Assembly (NCBI GenBank): GCA_030267565.1
Contig: BRXU01000002.1
Coordinates: 372,001 to 436,000, forward strand
Length of the DNA: 64,000 nt
Reading direction: 5' to 3'
DNA from: Pleodorina starrii
Taxonomy: Eukaryota; Chlorophyta; Chlorophyceae; Chlamydomonadales; Volvocaceae
Positions within the stretch are counted from its first letter, which is position 1, and every line of letters starts with the position of its first letter. Shown here piece after piece: positions 34,477-45,708 of this stretch. Under the pieces are notes generated by a model, which saw only the letters and a program-made list of their open reading frames with translations, was not told the origin of the DNA and ran no database searches. A program made the position numbers and the translations under genes.

Positions 34477-37400
34477 ATGTCGGAGTTCGGAGGACCTGCC
34501 AGTACCATGCGGCCGCCGGATTGTGCGCCACTCGCTGACAATGGCAACTCGACGGCAACACTGCAGCGCCCCAGCACAACCAGTAAGGTCAAGCTTGTTT
34601 CATCTGTTACCCGCCGGCTCAGCAAGTTCCTCAACGCCATCAAGACGCGCTCCCACCGGAAGCAGCAGAACCATCCTTCCCGGCCCGCCGTGTCGCTCAC
34701 CAACAGCAGAACCGCTACCGCCATGCCCAACTTCAACACGCCCAGCTACGGCCGCCTCAGCGAGAAACTGACCGCGGCGCTTTCGTCAAACACCAACTCC
34801 GGCTCATCGGTGCTTCGAGGCGGCTCCGACAGCGAATTACCGGTTTACCAGAACCTCTCAACGCTTCCCAGCGGTGAAAGCCCTACCGGCAACCGCAGCC
34901 CCGTATGGAGCCCCTCCCTACTTGGCGGATTCTCGTTGCGAACCAACAACCAACAACCACAACAGCAACAGCAACAGCATTGCGCCTCCGAAGACGCGCC
35001 GCAGACGAGCCTCAGCCCCGGCAGAACCAGCCCGAGCAAGCAGTCGGCAGCGCGCGAATCGGTCGCGGCGCCGGCGTCGGCAGCCGCGGTGTCGGCGACG
35101 GCCGGCTTCCTCGGAGCTGAAGCCGGCGCCCGCCGTCACTCTCCTTTGTACGGCAAACGGATCTCGAGCTCCAGCGCGGTCGGCGGCTCGTCCTCCTTCT
35201 TCAGCTGCCTAAGCGGGGATTACCTTGCCGATTGCGATCGACCCTCCGCCTCCCACCATCATCATCATCATCAGCATCATCATCAGCAGCAGCAGCAACA
35301 ACAACACCAGCAGTGTCAGCAACAGCATCATTGTCATCATCAGCAGCAGCAGCGATCTCCATCGATCCTGCAGACCCAGCCGCTGCCTCAGTCCGAGGCA
35401 AGAGCCGTCGCCGCGGCGGCGGAACCGCGCACGGCGTTCTCCGGGCCGTCGGTAGCGGCATCGCCGACGCCGGGCGGCGGCGGCGGCAGATGCTGGGGCA
35501 AATGGGACGCCGCCGTTGCCGCCGACGCCGCCGCGACGCCATTTGCCCGAAGCAGCGCCTCTGACGGTTTCCTTCAGCAGTACCTACACTCACCGCCGTA
35601 CACATACGCGCAGCAGTCGCCGGCGCAGCTGTCGACGGCGGCGGCGCACTCGCAAGGGCAGCCGGAGCAGCCGGATCATCCCCTTCAGCCCCACCTCCGC
35701 GCCCTCATTCAGCAGCAGCCGCAGCACGAGAGCTCCGAAACCTGTGTCCTGATCCGATCGCCCGGCGCGACCCCATGCGTGGGCAGCCCTGTCCTCTCGT
35801 GGCTCTCCCACGCCAATGTACGGAAACTCAAGGCCGCGCCGGTGTACGACAGGCCCTCCGCCGCTCGCAAGCTGGCGTACCGGCCGCCGGAAGTGGCGGC
35901 CGCCGCGGCCGCCGCCGCGGCCGCCACGCGGGCTGCCGGAGGTGGCGGCGCCGTCAGTACGGCGGATGGTGAGGGTCGAGTGCATCGGGGCAACAGAGCG
36001 GCCGCAGCACTCCTGAGCACTGCCTCGTGCATCAGCGACGTCGGCGGCGGCGGCGGCGGCGGAAGCAGCGGCGGCGGCGACGGCGGCAATAGCAGGCGCG
36101 CGCCCGTCAAGCGTGTCGGCTCGGCTCTGGAAAGCGCGCACTTGAGGGAGATGGCGGCAACGGACAAGATGATAACGGCGGCGGTGGCGGCGGCCGCGGC
36201 CACGGCGGCGGCGGCCCGGCCGACGGCCCTGAACTCAGAGCTGCTTATCCGCGGACAGCCCGAGCCTTTGGTATCCATTCCCTTCCAGCGAAACAGCAGC
36301 AGCGGCGGCGGCGGCTCCGCCGCCGCCGCGGCGGCGGCGGCGGCGACGGTCGCCACGTCATGCCAGATCGACAGGGCCACCGCCACCGCCGCCGCCGTCG
36401 GCCACTCCAGCGCTGGCAGCGGCGGCGGCAGCAGCACCAGCACCTGCAGCTCCAACGACGGTGACCGGAGCCGGAACTACCCCGTGACGGGAGCCGGAGC
36501 ATCGGCCGTCACCAACACAGCGGCGACGCCGGTCGACGGCGGCAGCTGCAATGCCAGTGCTGGCCCCAGGCCGTCGGGCGCCGTGGCTGAGGTCAGTATC
36601 AGGTCTCGGAGCAAGGCCTCCATGCAAGAACCAGCTCCGCCGCCGCCGCCGCCGCCGTCACTGCCGTGTCAGCTGTTGGCTCTTAACCCGGGGATGCCCG
36701 CCGCGATGCGGCGATCCGCCTGGTCGTTGGAAGACTACAGCGTCTCGAGGTACGGCAGCGGTTGTTGTCGGTTGACCGTTAGCGGTTGGATGGTACGACA
36801 GTTTGAGGCGGATCGCGTGGCGGATGGCTGGGTGCCTGGATGGGGCGCGTGCGTTACGATATGCGCGGGGGTTGAAAAAAGAAGATACGTAGCAAAGCAC
36901 CGAAGGCCCCAATCGGGAGATCCCAATCGAATCGAGAAGCGCCTGATACTGTGTTGCACCGGGAAAGCCGATCTGCGGGTACCCTCCGCCGCGTGTGTCC
37001 GCCTGGGGCACCGCCCAAACACATCGGCTTCACTTCCATCCCGCCCGCTTTTCCCAATCCTTTGCCGTACTACGTACTCGCCGTACGCAGGCGGCTGTAC
37101 AAGGGCTCCACTTCGGCCGTGTACAAGGTGCGCTTTGCGGGAGAGGCTCTGCTGCTGTTTGGGGGCAGGGAGAGCTGTGCCCTCCTCGGTTTTGGAGTGC
37201 CTGAGGGAGGAAACGGCTGCTGGGTCGGGCGGGGCAAGGGGGGTTTCGCTGGGGGACCGCATCGCCTGCAGGGAAGGCCATGCGGGTCGGTGCACATGAC
37301 TGAGTACGGCAAGTACGATAGCCGTACTTGACTGTCCGGTATCGTGTTAACGAAGTTGCGAGGCGCAGCAGCTCCTCCCCCTGGCCGCACCTTCGCGCCC

Positions 37401-40400
37401 TGCCGCCGCGCTCTCCAGCCCAGTCCCGGTCCCGGTCCGGGAATGAAACCGCTCACCGGTTCCAGTTCGCGTCCTCCCCTTCCCCCCCTCGTGTCCGCTG
37501 GGTCGACCTTGCCGCCTCTATGACTTCATCTGCCCGCCCGCTCATTGCCCTCATCCGCCCCTCTCATTGCCCTCATCCGCAATTGCACTCTCGCCCTCGT
37601 CTTTCCTCGCCACCCTCAGGCCATCTGCAAACGCAGCGGGCTGCCCGTTGCACTCAAGGTGTACTTCCTGAACCGCGTTCCAGCTGCCGTACTCCACATG
37701 ATCTGTCGTGAGATCCAGATCCAGAGCGCGGTGTCGCACCCCAACATCATCAGCCTTTACGCGGCCTTCCAGGTCAGTTGGTAGTTGGGGCAGTTGGGTT
37801 GACTTGATCGGGTGCCGGTAGTTGGCGGTTGCACCGTTCGTTACTGCGCCAGGGGAGTTCGTTACTGCGGTACCCACGTGGCCGTCGGCGGAACGGCTCT
37901 CTCTCCGGGCCCGGCTCTCTCTCAGCATGGCAGCACCAGCCGTAAATTGCCGTACCGTTGCATATCCGCATACCCCGCAGTCCGAACGGCACCTAGCGCT
38001 TGTGATGGAGTACGCCTCGCGCGGAGATCTGTACGGCATCCACCAGGGCTGCCTCAACCGCCGAATGGACGAGCGACAGGTGGCGGGTGAGGCTCTCCGT
38101 ACTCGCACTTGTATAGCCGTTGAAGGCGGCCGCATGTTACTCCGTAACATGGTTGTCGTACCTCCTCCGTACAATCTCGCGGCGCAGACCAAACAGCTGT
38201 CGTACACTGTCGTGCCTCGGCCTGCGATACCCACCGTAACTACCGAAACGTCAAATGTAAATATGTAATAGATGTTAGATACTCTTACTAGGATGAGACC
38301 GCACAGCTATCTGCGCGAATTTCCAGCAAGGACTTCGAAAGCATCGGTGCGTGTGTCCAGCTACGCTGAGCTGCTCTGTGACAAGATTCGATTCGGAGCC
38401 AACGATTCCCAACGTCATTCCCCCTCATCTCCTGTCATATGCCCCCCTCCGCCATTGGGCTCTGCGGGAAACCCTCTGCTCGCTCGCTGCAGACCTGGTT
38501 CTCGGTCCGCTGCTGGACGCGATTTCCTACCTCCACAGCCTCGGCTACTGCCACCGAGACATCAAGGTAGGGCGCTTTGGGAGGGACCGGACACAGGAGC
38601 GGGGAGCAGAGTCCACGGCAGTGCTTGGGGGCTATTATGCTGCCTGGGGGGGTTTCGGATATCCTGGGGCCTCCGTTGCATATGTCCCGGCATCCCTCCC
38701 TCCCTCCCTCCCCCGGAAGTCCCCTCAACCCGTGAGTTTGGCCCCCGTCCCTGTGTGGCCCCCGTCACCGACCCGTGGGTCGCCCCCTCCCCTCCCGTTC
38801 CGTTGGGTCGCTGCCGCCCTCTCTGGCCGAGCGCAGCCCGAGAACGTGCTCTTCACATCCGACTGGCAGCTCAAGTTGGCGGACTTCGGTGTCTCAATTG
38901 ATCTCAATAAGGAGCGAGCCGTCACGCGCGCCGGCACAGGTGAGGCGTGCCGTAACCTACTTTTGCCTGCTGGCTGGGTTGGGTAGCCTAGATTCCCCAT
39001 TGCGGATAAGCCTAGACTGCCGCAACAGTATAAGATGTATGGGTGTGGGTTGTCAGGATTCCGAGATGGGGTTTAATCCAGCTGGCCCCAGATAACGGCT
39101 GCAAACGTTTTATTTGTGCAAACCCTAACCCTGAACGCGTCCTTCCCCCGCTGCCCGACCCCCCTCCTCCCGCCTCCGCTATGTGCGTCGACTGCCCCGC
39201 TGGGCCCCCGCCGCCGCCGCTTCCCGTGCGCCACACGACCACCGCGACGCGCTGCCTCTGCCGTCCCCGGCCCCCGTCGGACGACGATGCTCCGGCTCGT
39301 CGACCTGTTCCCTGTCCCCTGACACCGGACTGGCCTCGCAGTCAGTTACATGGTGAGTTTTGTTGTCCTACTTTCCGTACAACTTTGTTTTTTTCCCCTC
39401 CCCCAGCCTCTCGTTCACCGCTGCGGGGTCTCATCTTCACTACCGGAGTACCGGTACCCTCCATCCAAAACGAGCCAACCAACCCCAATTTTTTTAGTTT
39501 CCCAGCTTATCCCTCCTCCCTCCCTCTCATGCACTTCCCTCCACATCCACATCCACATCCGTCAGCCATCTTCCGTCTCCCCTCCCTCCCCCCTATACAT
39601 GCACAACCCTCCCTAGGCGCCGGAGGTCGCTCGCTGCCCCCTCAAGGTCCGCCCCGACGACAACAAGCACGACACCGACCTGGCGTACGGCACCGCCTGC
39701 GACATCTGGGCCCTGGGCGTCCTCACATACGAGCTCCTGGTCGGCTTCACACCACTCAGCGCACCGGCACTGCCGCCGCCGCCGGCCTCCGCCGCTGCCG
39801 CGCCGGCGACACGCCCCGCGCTCATCTTCCCCGGCGGCATCTCGAAGGCCTCCAGGGATTTTGTGGCAGGGGCGCTTGCAGACCGACCCATGGACCGGCC
39901 GTCGGCGCAGCTGATGTGTCGCCACCCCTGGATCGCTGGCCGCAAGCAGGCGGCGGCGACGGCGGCGGCGGCGCAAAAGCCGCCGTCACCGCCGCCGCCG
40001 TCACCGCCGGCGCCGGTATCTTCGCTTCTTGCGCCCAACACGCCGGGTGGCCACAGGGCCACGGGTGAGTGTTTTGTGGACCTCCGGGCTCAGGGCTGCA
40101 GCAGCCCAGGGTTGGGGTCACATCGGGTCGTGCACCGAAAGGAGCGGGTTCAGGGGACTGCGGGACTGCGGGAACCGCTGAACCGCTGAACCGCTGAACC
40201 GCTGAACCGCTGAACCGCTGAACCGCTGAACCGCTGAACCGCTGAACCGCTGAACCGCTGCTGCTGCCGTTGCCACGGCTGCTCTCTTCTTCTTGGGTTG
40301 GCGATGCCGTGTCGCGTCCGCATTCCGCTGTTTCGCGCCTGCAAACTGCGTGCCGGTGCATTTGTGTCACCCAACCCACACCCGTCCCCCCCCCGGGTTC

Positions 40401-40430
40401 CCCCCCGCAGGCAACACCCCGGCGCGCTGA
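34477..40430 (+). CDS. Ser/Thr protein kinase, green-algal Aurora-like type
   Basis: Nine exons: 34477-36749, 37091-37127, 37620-37772, 37981-38086, 38493-38566, 38837-38939, 39342-39352 (11 nt), 39617-40064 and 40411-40430, giving 1,074 residues. Residues 1-757 are a low-complexity extension with His/Gln runs (about 260-305) and Ala, Gly and Ser runs. The kinase domain (about 745-1055) has a degenerate P-loop (LYKGSTSAVYK), VAIK-type Lys 783 (GLPVALKVY), the catalytic loop YCHRDIKPEN (Asp 879), DFG at 897-899 (KLADFGVS), the activation segment TRAGTVSYMAPEV and DIWALGVLTYELLVGFTPL, so it should be active. The stretch ending RAGTVSYMAPEVARCPLK is typical of a large green-algal kinase family related to Aurora kinases (recalled, not searched). 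Start: first in-frame ATG, 34477. A TGTAA lies 541 bp after the stop. Confidence 0.88.
40172..40260 (+). repeat. 8-bp tandem repeat GAACCGCT in the last kinase intron
   Basis: Eleven perfect units of GAACCGCT inside the last intron (40065-40410) of the kinase gene. Confidence 0.95.
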
Positions 40431-40970
40431 GCAACGAGCCACGAGCCACGAGCGGATGGACGAGACGGATGGACCGCAGCCGCACCCTCTCACACCCACA
40501 CCCTCACCGCAGACGCACAGGCGCATGTGCACGCGTATATACCTCGGTGTAGGTTCGCCGCCGCGTTGCTCACAGGGGCGCATGGCTCGACGCAGGATGC
40601 GGTTTGTTATGATCCAAGGTCGGGGGCTGCACCCGCCAAAGCAGGGTGTGATCTGTGATGTGGTGCAAGATGTGTGTGCGGGAATGAGCAGATGAGGAAT
40701 ATTGTGTGCGCCGCCGCCGGAATGCTTTCGGTCGGCGCGCGCTGGGGTGGTGGGTGGTGGGTGGCGGGTGGTGGGTGGCGGGCGGCTGTCGCATGGACCT
40801 GGGAGGGTAATAAAGATGAGAGCGCGCTGGTGGGGCGGGTTCTCATCTCTCTCTCTCTTTCCTTCCCGCCCTCCCGGGAGCAAGCTTGTGCGGGTGCACA
40901 TGGGTTGACACCAGCGCGCGTGTGTGTGTGCGGGCAGCGCTTTCTTGGCAGGTGACGAGCTGTACAAGTT

Positions 40971-40975
40971 TGTAA
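40971..40975 (+). terminator. TGTAA poly(A) signal of the kinase gene
   Basis: The volvocine poly(A) motif TGTAA, 541 bases downstream of the kinase stop codon. Confidence 0.55.
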
Positions 40976-43900
40976 TGAACAGAGGGGCCCTGACGCGCTG
41001 TCGGTGCGTGTAGCATGGCAGTCGTCGGGGCCTGCTCAGTGGTTGCGGATACTGGCGCGTGGCAGGATGGGGTGGTCGTAGTAGTATTATTCATTGAAAG
41101 AAAGCTCTGCGGGGGTTTGGGGGAGTCTCTGCGAGTTGGACCCCACGTTGCGTTCCCCTCGTTGGCCGGTGGGTGCGCTAGGGTGTGTGTGAGCCGGACG
41201 TTTCGGACGCCCTCTACCCCGTTTACGCCAGCCCAATCCGCGGAAGTGTGTCCTCCTGTGTTGCTCTCTCGTAGTACGACTCCCGCACTTGTCCCTAGAC
41301 TGAGGCCGCAACAGTACGGCACGATACGAACATTAATAAGCGGCTTTCGCGGCAGCGGCTGCGCGGTCAAAATGGGTTTAGGGTTTATTCAGTGGCGGCT
41401 CCATCGCTGTCCCGTGCTGTCTCTCCGTGTCCACGTGCCGTACTGCAGTGGTTAGCGGTTAGCGGTTGACCGTTGTTGAGCGGCAAATAAGGCTCAACAG
41501 GCGGTGCTGCGCACGTGCCCCGTCCGCCGAATGGTTTTGGAAAAATGGATCTTCGTTCCGACTTTCGAGCCTTGCGAGCGGCCTCGAGAGATATGTTTGC
41601 TTTCGCCCACCCGGGGGCAACCCCCCGGTGCGGCGTCCCTGCCCAATTATGCGCGGCGGCACCATTATTGCCGTACCGCTGCTCACACACAAGGGCCCTC
41701 CTGTTGCTTCAAGGCCGTCCGTGTGCACGTGTCCGAGTCGCCGTACATGGATTAGTACAACATGTGTCCCCGTGACTTGAGAGTTATCAATGGGGTTCTG
41801 AGCGTGCATTGCACGGAGCGACTTCCCCGTAAGAGAGCTGCTGCAGGCTGCGCAGGGCCTTACCTTACTCATGTCCTACGTGTTTCGGAGCTGCGTGCTG
41901 CGCGCGAGGGCTGCTTCGGCGAGCCCCGCGCGACCCGCGGGTCGGCAGGTCAAGCAACGCGCGCAATGGCGCGCAGCCCGCAATGTGCCGGCCGCGCGGT
42001 GGCGGCGGCGGCGGCGACGCCGTCGGGATTTCGAAGAGATTCTTTTGATGCATGATTGGCAGATGGCCTGGGCACGGGTTGTGACAGAGGTAGCGGTACT
42101 GCATTTCTGTGGGCGCGGATCAGGTTCGTGTTCGTGTTTCGTTGCAGCAGCGACGCCGCCGCCTGCCTTGTGGTGCGGTCCACGAGGGGGCGGCGGGGAC
42201 AACACTCGGGAGTCGGGATCAATGGGCGGTCGCCGCCTTGCGCCTGGCGTATGCAATTGTGCGCAAGCGGGGGTTCTAAACGCTGGCTGCGCTCGCGGAT
42301 TGCGCCGCAGCAGTGAGGGGACTCCAGGGACGCCAGTGGGGGCCATGGCCCATGGGTCGGGGTTCGGAGATTCACATCCGGGGGGCAGTCGTGGTGCTAC
42401 GGACCGTGCAGGGGCGCTCGGGTGATCCGCTCGTCCGCCGCCGCTTTTTGGTGCAGCTCTCGGACTTTCGTAGTGTTGGCGCCGCAGCAGAAGCAACATG
42501 TCCGGATGAGGTGAAGGAACGTGAGAGCAACGGCCGTGCCGGGATGTGGCTTGGGCAGGGCTGAGAAAGAAGGCCAGGATATCTGGTTGCGGATCTGAGC
42601 CAGGCGAGACAGCTTCGATGGCGACTTCGATGGTGTTTTTCCTGGGTTACTTTCCTGGACATTTGCTCCATAGCCACATGAGGTCATGGGCTTACCGCGC
42701 ACTTCACTTCGCTTCGCTTTGCTTCGCCTCGCTGCCGTGCTTGCACGAACAGAGGGTTTTCAGGCGCCTCTCGCGCCACTGTACTGTGGGGAGCCGTGTT
42801 GACGCACGCGAAACGAATTCGAATTTGGGTTTGTTGATTAGAAATAGAACTCGAGCGACACAGCGCAATACAGACCGATGCTGTTGTGCCAGGAGGCTGA
42901 CGTGCGATGGAAAGAAGGGCTTTCTCCGTATCGCTCTGAGGCGCAGTAACCAGGAGGAGAAGGAGGAGGAGGAGGTTGAGGAAAGAGAGAGACGTGCCCG
43001 GAGCGGTCGGTGTACCGGGCAGAAAGCGTTGGCGGTTAGCGGTTGCGTGTTGTGTAAGCGAATGGATTGTGTGCGGGGGGGAAAGCGCTTGCGTAGGTAG
43101 CGCAGCAGATACGGTTGACGGTTGGCAGTTGGAATTCGGTCCTTGGCGATTCGCTGGCTATTCAAAATAGCGTGACGGCTGAGAAAGCGCGAGAAGAGAG
43201 GGAGAGGAAGACACGTCGTATCTGTTAGTGGAGTACATCAGTAGCATCAGGCACGGCTGTTGTGTGGGTGTACGTAATGGCAGCGTTCTGCCTGGCAGTG
43301 CGTGGTTGTGGTGGGCGTGTGTGGGTGTTGGCACGACCGGACTGGAGTGGAGTGGAGTATGCCGGAAGCGATGCAGCTGAGGGCGAAGGCAACGCGCAGG
43401 CTAGCAGGCTAGCATTTGGACAGGGGGACGAGGATGTTATTAGTTTTGCGGTCTGATTGACGCCAACCGGATCCGCCAGCGGTGCGCTGTTGGTGAACCC
43501 GGGTAGCGCCCTGGGTAGAGAAACGTTACGGCCAGAAATGCCAGGAACGCCGGAACTGCTGGTACCGGCTTGGCGGGGTGGCAGCTGGTGGAAGCTGCTG
43601 GTTGACACGACCCCCACTTGAATCTCTTTGTAACGACGAACTGTTTGCGCGAAATGTACTCTACCCATGAGGCACCCTTGCACAGCGGCCGCACTCCGGT
43701 AGGTGCAGAGGGAGGACAGCTCCCTGGACGAGGCCGCAACTTATAATTAACGGCGTGGATTCGCTACACGTTGACTTCTCTAGCAGTGAGGAAGGATTGG
43801 CAGAGAAGTCTGGTGCTAACGGCGATCGGTATTAACGGTTAAGTTGGTTGCCGTTCGTAGTAGATAGTACGGCTTGCAGCCGGAGGCTGCGCCTCTTTTG

Positions 43901-44707
43901 GGGCAGCTGCCGTCTGGAGACGGCATCTGCCGTTGTTGTTTCATCTTTTGTGTTCGCCCTTATGTCAGGCCTAGGTCTCCCGCCTCCCTGCCGTCGCCAG
44001 GCCCGAGCAGGTGCCGGTTTCGTGTCGTTGCAACGCGCGGTGCCGTTTGCCCGGCATTTCTGCCGGAGTGAGCGGAAGGAGACAACCGGCTCTAGTCCAA
44101 ATTCAGAATCATGACGGCACTTGCAGATTCTGTTTTTGCAGGTTAGGTTGTTGGAGCGGTATCGCTTCGTAGTGTAAGAGTGAGGAGTTAGGACTGAAAA
44201 CCTCGGAAGTGTGAGGCGCTGCTACCGTTGCGATGAGTTCATGCACCTGGCGGGCGCGTCCATTTAAAGCCTTGAAGCATTTTCTTTCGACGTGTTAATA
44301 TTTCGTCAGTTTGACCACAAATCCATTTGCATTTTGGAGCGCGCGGTCGGGGCCCGGATCCCGAACGGAGGCGGATACCGGTAGGCGCCAAACTATCAGT
44401 ATGCAGTGCTTCCCCGTTGTAGCCGACATTGCAGATTATGCAATACCATATGAGGCCCGTTTTTGTAATGTTATTTGGCTGTGTGCGCCGACTTGCTCTG
44501 CGGCGCGCCCGCCGGCCCCTGCCGGCCCGCCCGACCTCCTCAGACCTGTCAGGCTGCTCCGCGCCTCCGCGCAATCATCGAGCGGTCCCGGCAGCAACCT
44601 TACGAAGCATAGATCCATTCATGTATTAGAGTGCAACAAAGCTTGAAGCATTCAGCTTATGGAGTCAAGCGTTGTTTTTGGCTGTCTGCAAGGTCTGCAT
44701 GGGCGCT

Positions 44708-44745
44708 GCTTTTGCTAGGTGGGCCAAGGCCCACCTAACAAAAGC
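44708..44745. repeat. Perfect-loop hairpin, 18-bp stem
   Basis: GCTTTTGCTAGGTGGGCC, then a 2-base AA loop, then its reverse complement with one mismatch. No T-tract follows and no gene ends nearby, so a bacterial-style terminator is not implied. It may be a MITE remnant or a structured RNA. Confidence 0.8.
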
Positions 44746-45671
44746 AAAGTGACCCTTACATGTTCAAGAAACACAATCTCCTCAGTTCAATATCGCGAGT
44801 ACATGCGGATGCGCCGCTGTTGGCCGCCTGAGCTCTCCGCATTATGATGAAAATCTGCTGTGTGTCCGTAATCCTACGTACCCCAATGTCGGCATTTCGC
44901 CGTCAGGTGCAAATCGTAGGAAAAAGGAATATTTTGTGTATCGGGAATCTATACTCTGACATATAGAACATGGACCGTTCATTACAATGTATCGATAGCG
45001 AGCGGCAACTACAGGCATCCGCCCTTGCCGTTCGGGGAATTTTACAAACGCAATTCTTGGAAGATCTTGTTGCAGAAGTTGGTTAACTGGGGCTGAGTCC
45101 GCCACCTGCCGCTTGCCTAATTATGATTTTGAAGATTAACCTGCCCGACATGCACCAAGGTCCGGAAACTTGGCGGCTACGGAATATAATTCCCTTTCCA
45201 ACCACCACATGACTTGTGATTTGTGGGTCGATAAGTCTATGTATGTATGGCTTTGCAGGTGATGTCCCGGCGTATGGTACAAAGCGACTAAATGATCTGA
45301 TGCGACCTCTTACGAGTCGTTGCGTTGCTATGCCCTCAGCACACAATAGTAAGCGCTCGTAAGCTCAGATCTTCTGGATCTGTTGCAGCTGGTCGAAGTA
45401 ACAGCAATGGGCCATGTGCGGGAACGTAGTGCGATCCGCACAGATGTACGACCGGCGGGCGAAGCAGCTTAATAAAGTCTAACGATCAAAGCATACTATT
45501 ATTCATTATTGGTGTCACTCGGTCGTGTGTGACAGGGGACCCTATCTCTAATCAGGGGTCAAGACTAAGGGGACATTCGAGGAATAGGAACGACTTCCTT
45601 AAGAGTCGACCGGGTCTGAAATAGCAGTATCTGCCCTCCAGCTTATAGATTAAAACTATAGCTGTGAACAA

Positions 45672-45679
45672 TTTATAAG
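45672..45679 (+). promoter_or_regulatory. TATA-like box upstream of the wall glycoprotein gene
   Basis: TTTATAAG, 30 bases before the ATG at 45709. The surrounding 200 bp are AT-rich. If it is a true TATA box the 5' UTR would be very short, so its role is uncertain. Confidence 0.3.
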
Positions 45680-45708
45680 TCGACATCCTTGTCAGTCGGC
45701 TGGGTTAA

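Larger units (their letters stand above)
40431..45708. other. 5.3-kb region without a supported gene
   Basis: The first ~545 bp are the kinase 3' UTR, up to TGTAA at 40971. The rest has several open frames of 100-200 codons on both strands (for example 41459-41872 minus and 41870-42425 plus). None shows the intron signals, codon use or domain pattern of the real genes here. GGTTAGCGGTTG words occur at about 41450 and 43030, a hairpin at 44708-44745, and AT-richer sequence from 44600 to 45700. A transposon remnant or an unspliced non-coding gene cannot be excluded. Confidence 0.5.

Noticed and set aside
41459..41872. 137-codon minus-strand ORF starting MSKVRPCAAC
   Set aside because: The frame contains a GTAAGG right after its fourth codon and no recognisable domain. 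Support is too weak for a gene.
44708..44745. Rho-independent terminator
   Set aside because: No U-tract and no gene end nearby, and the genome is eukaryotic.
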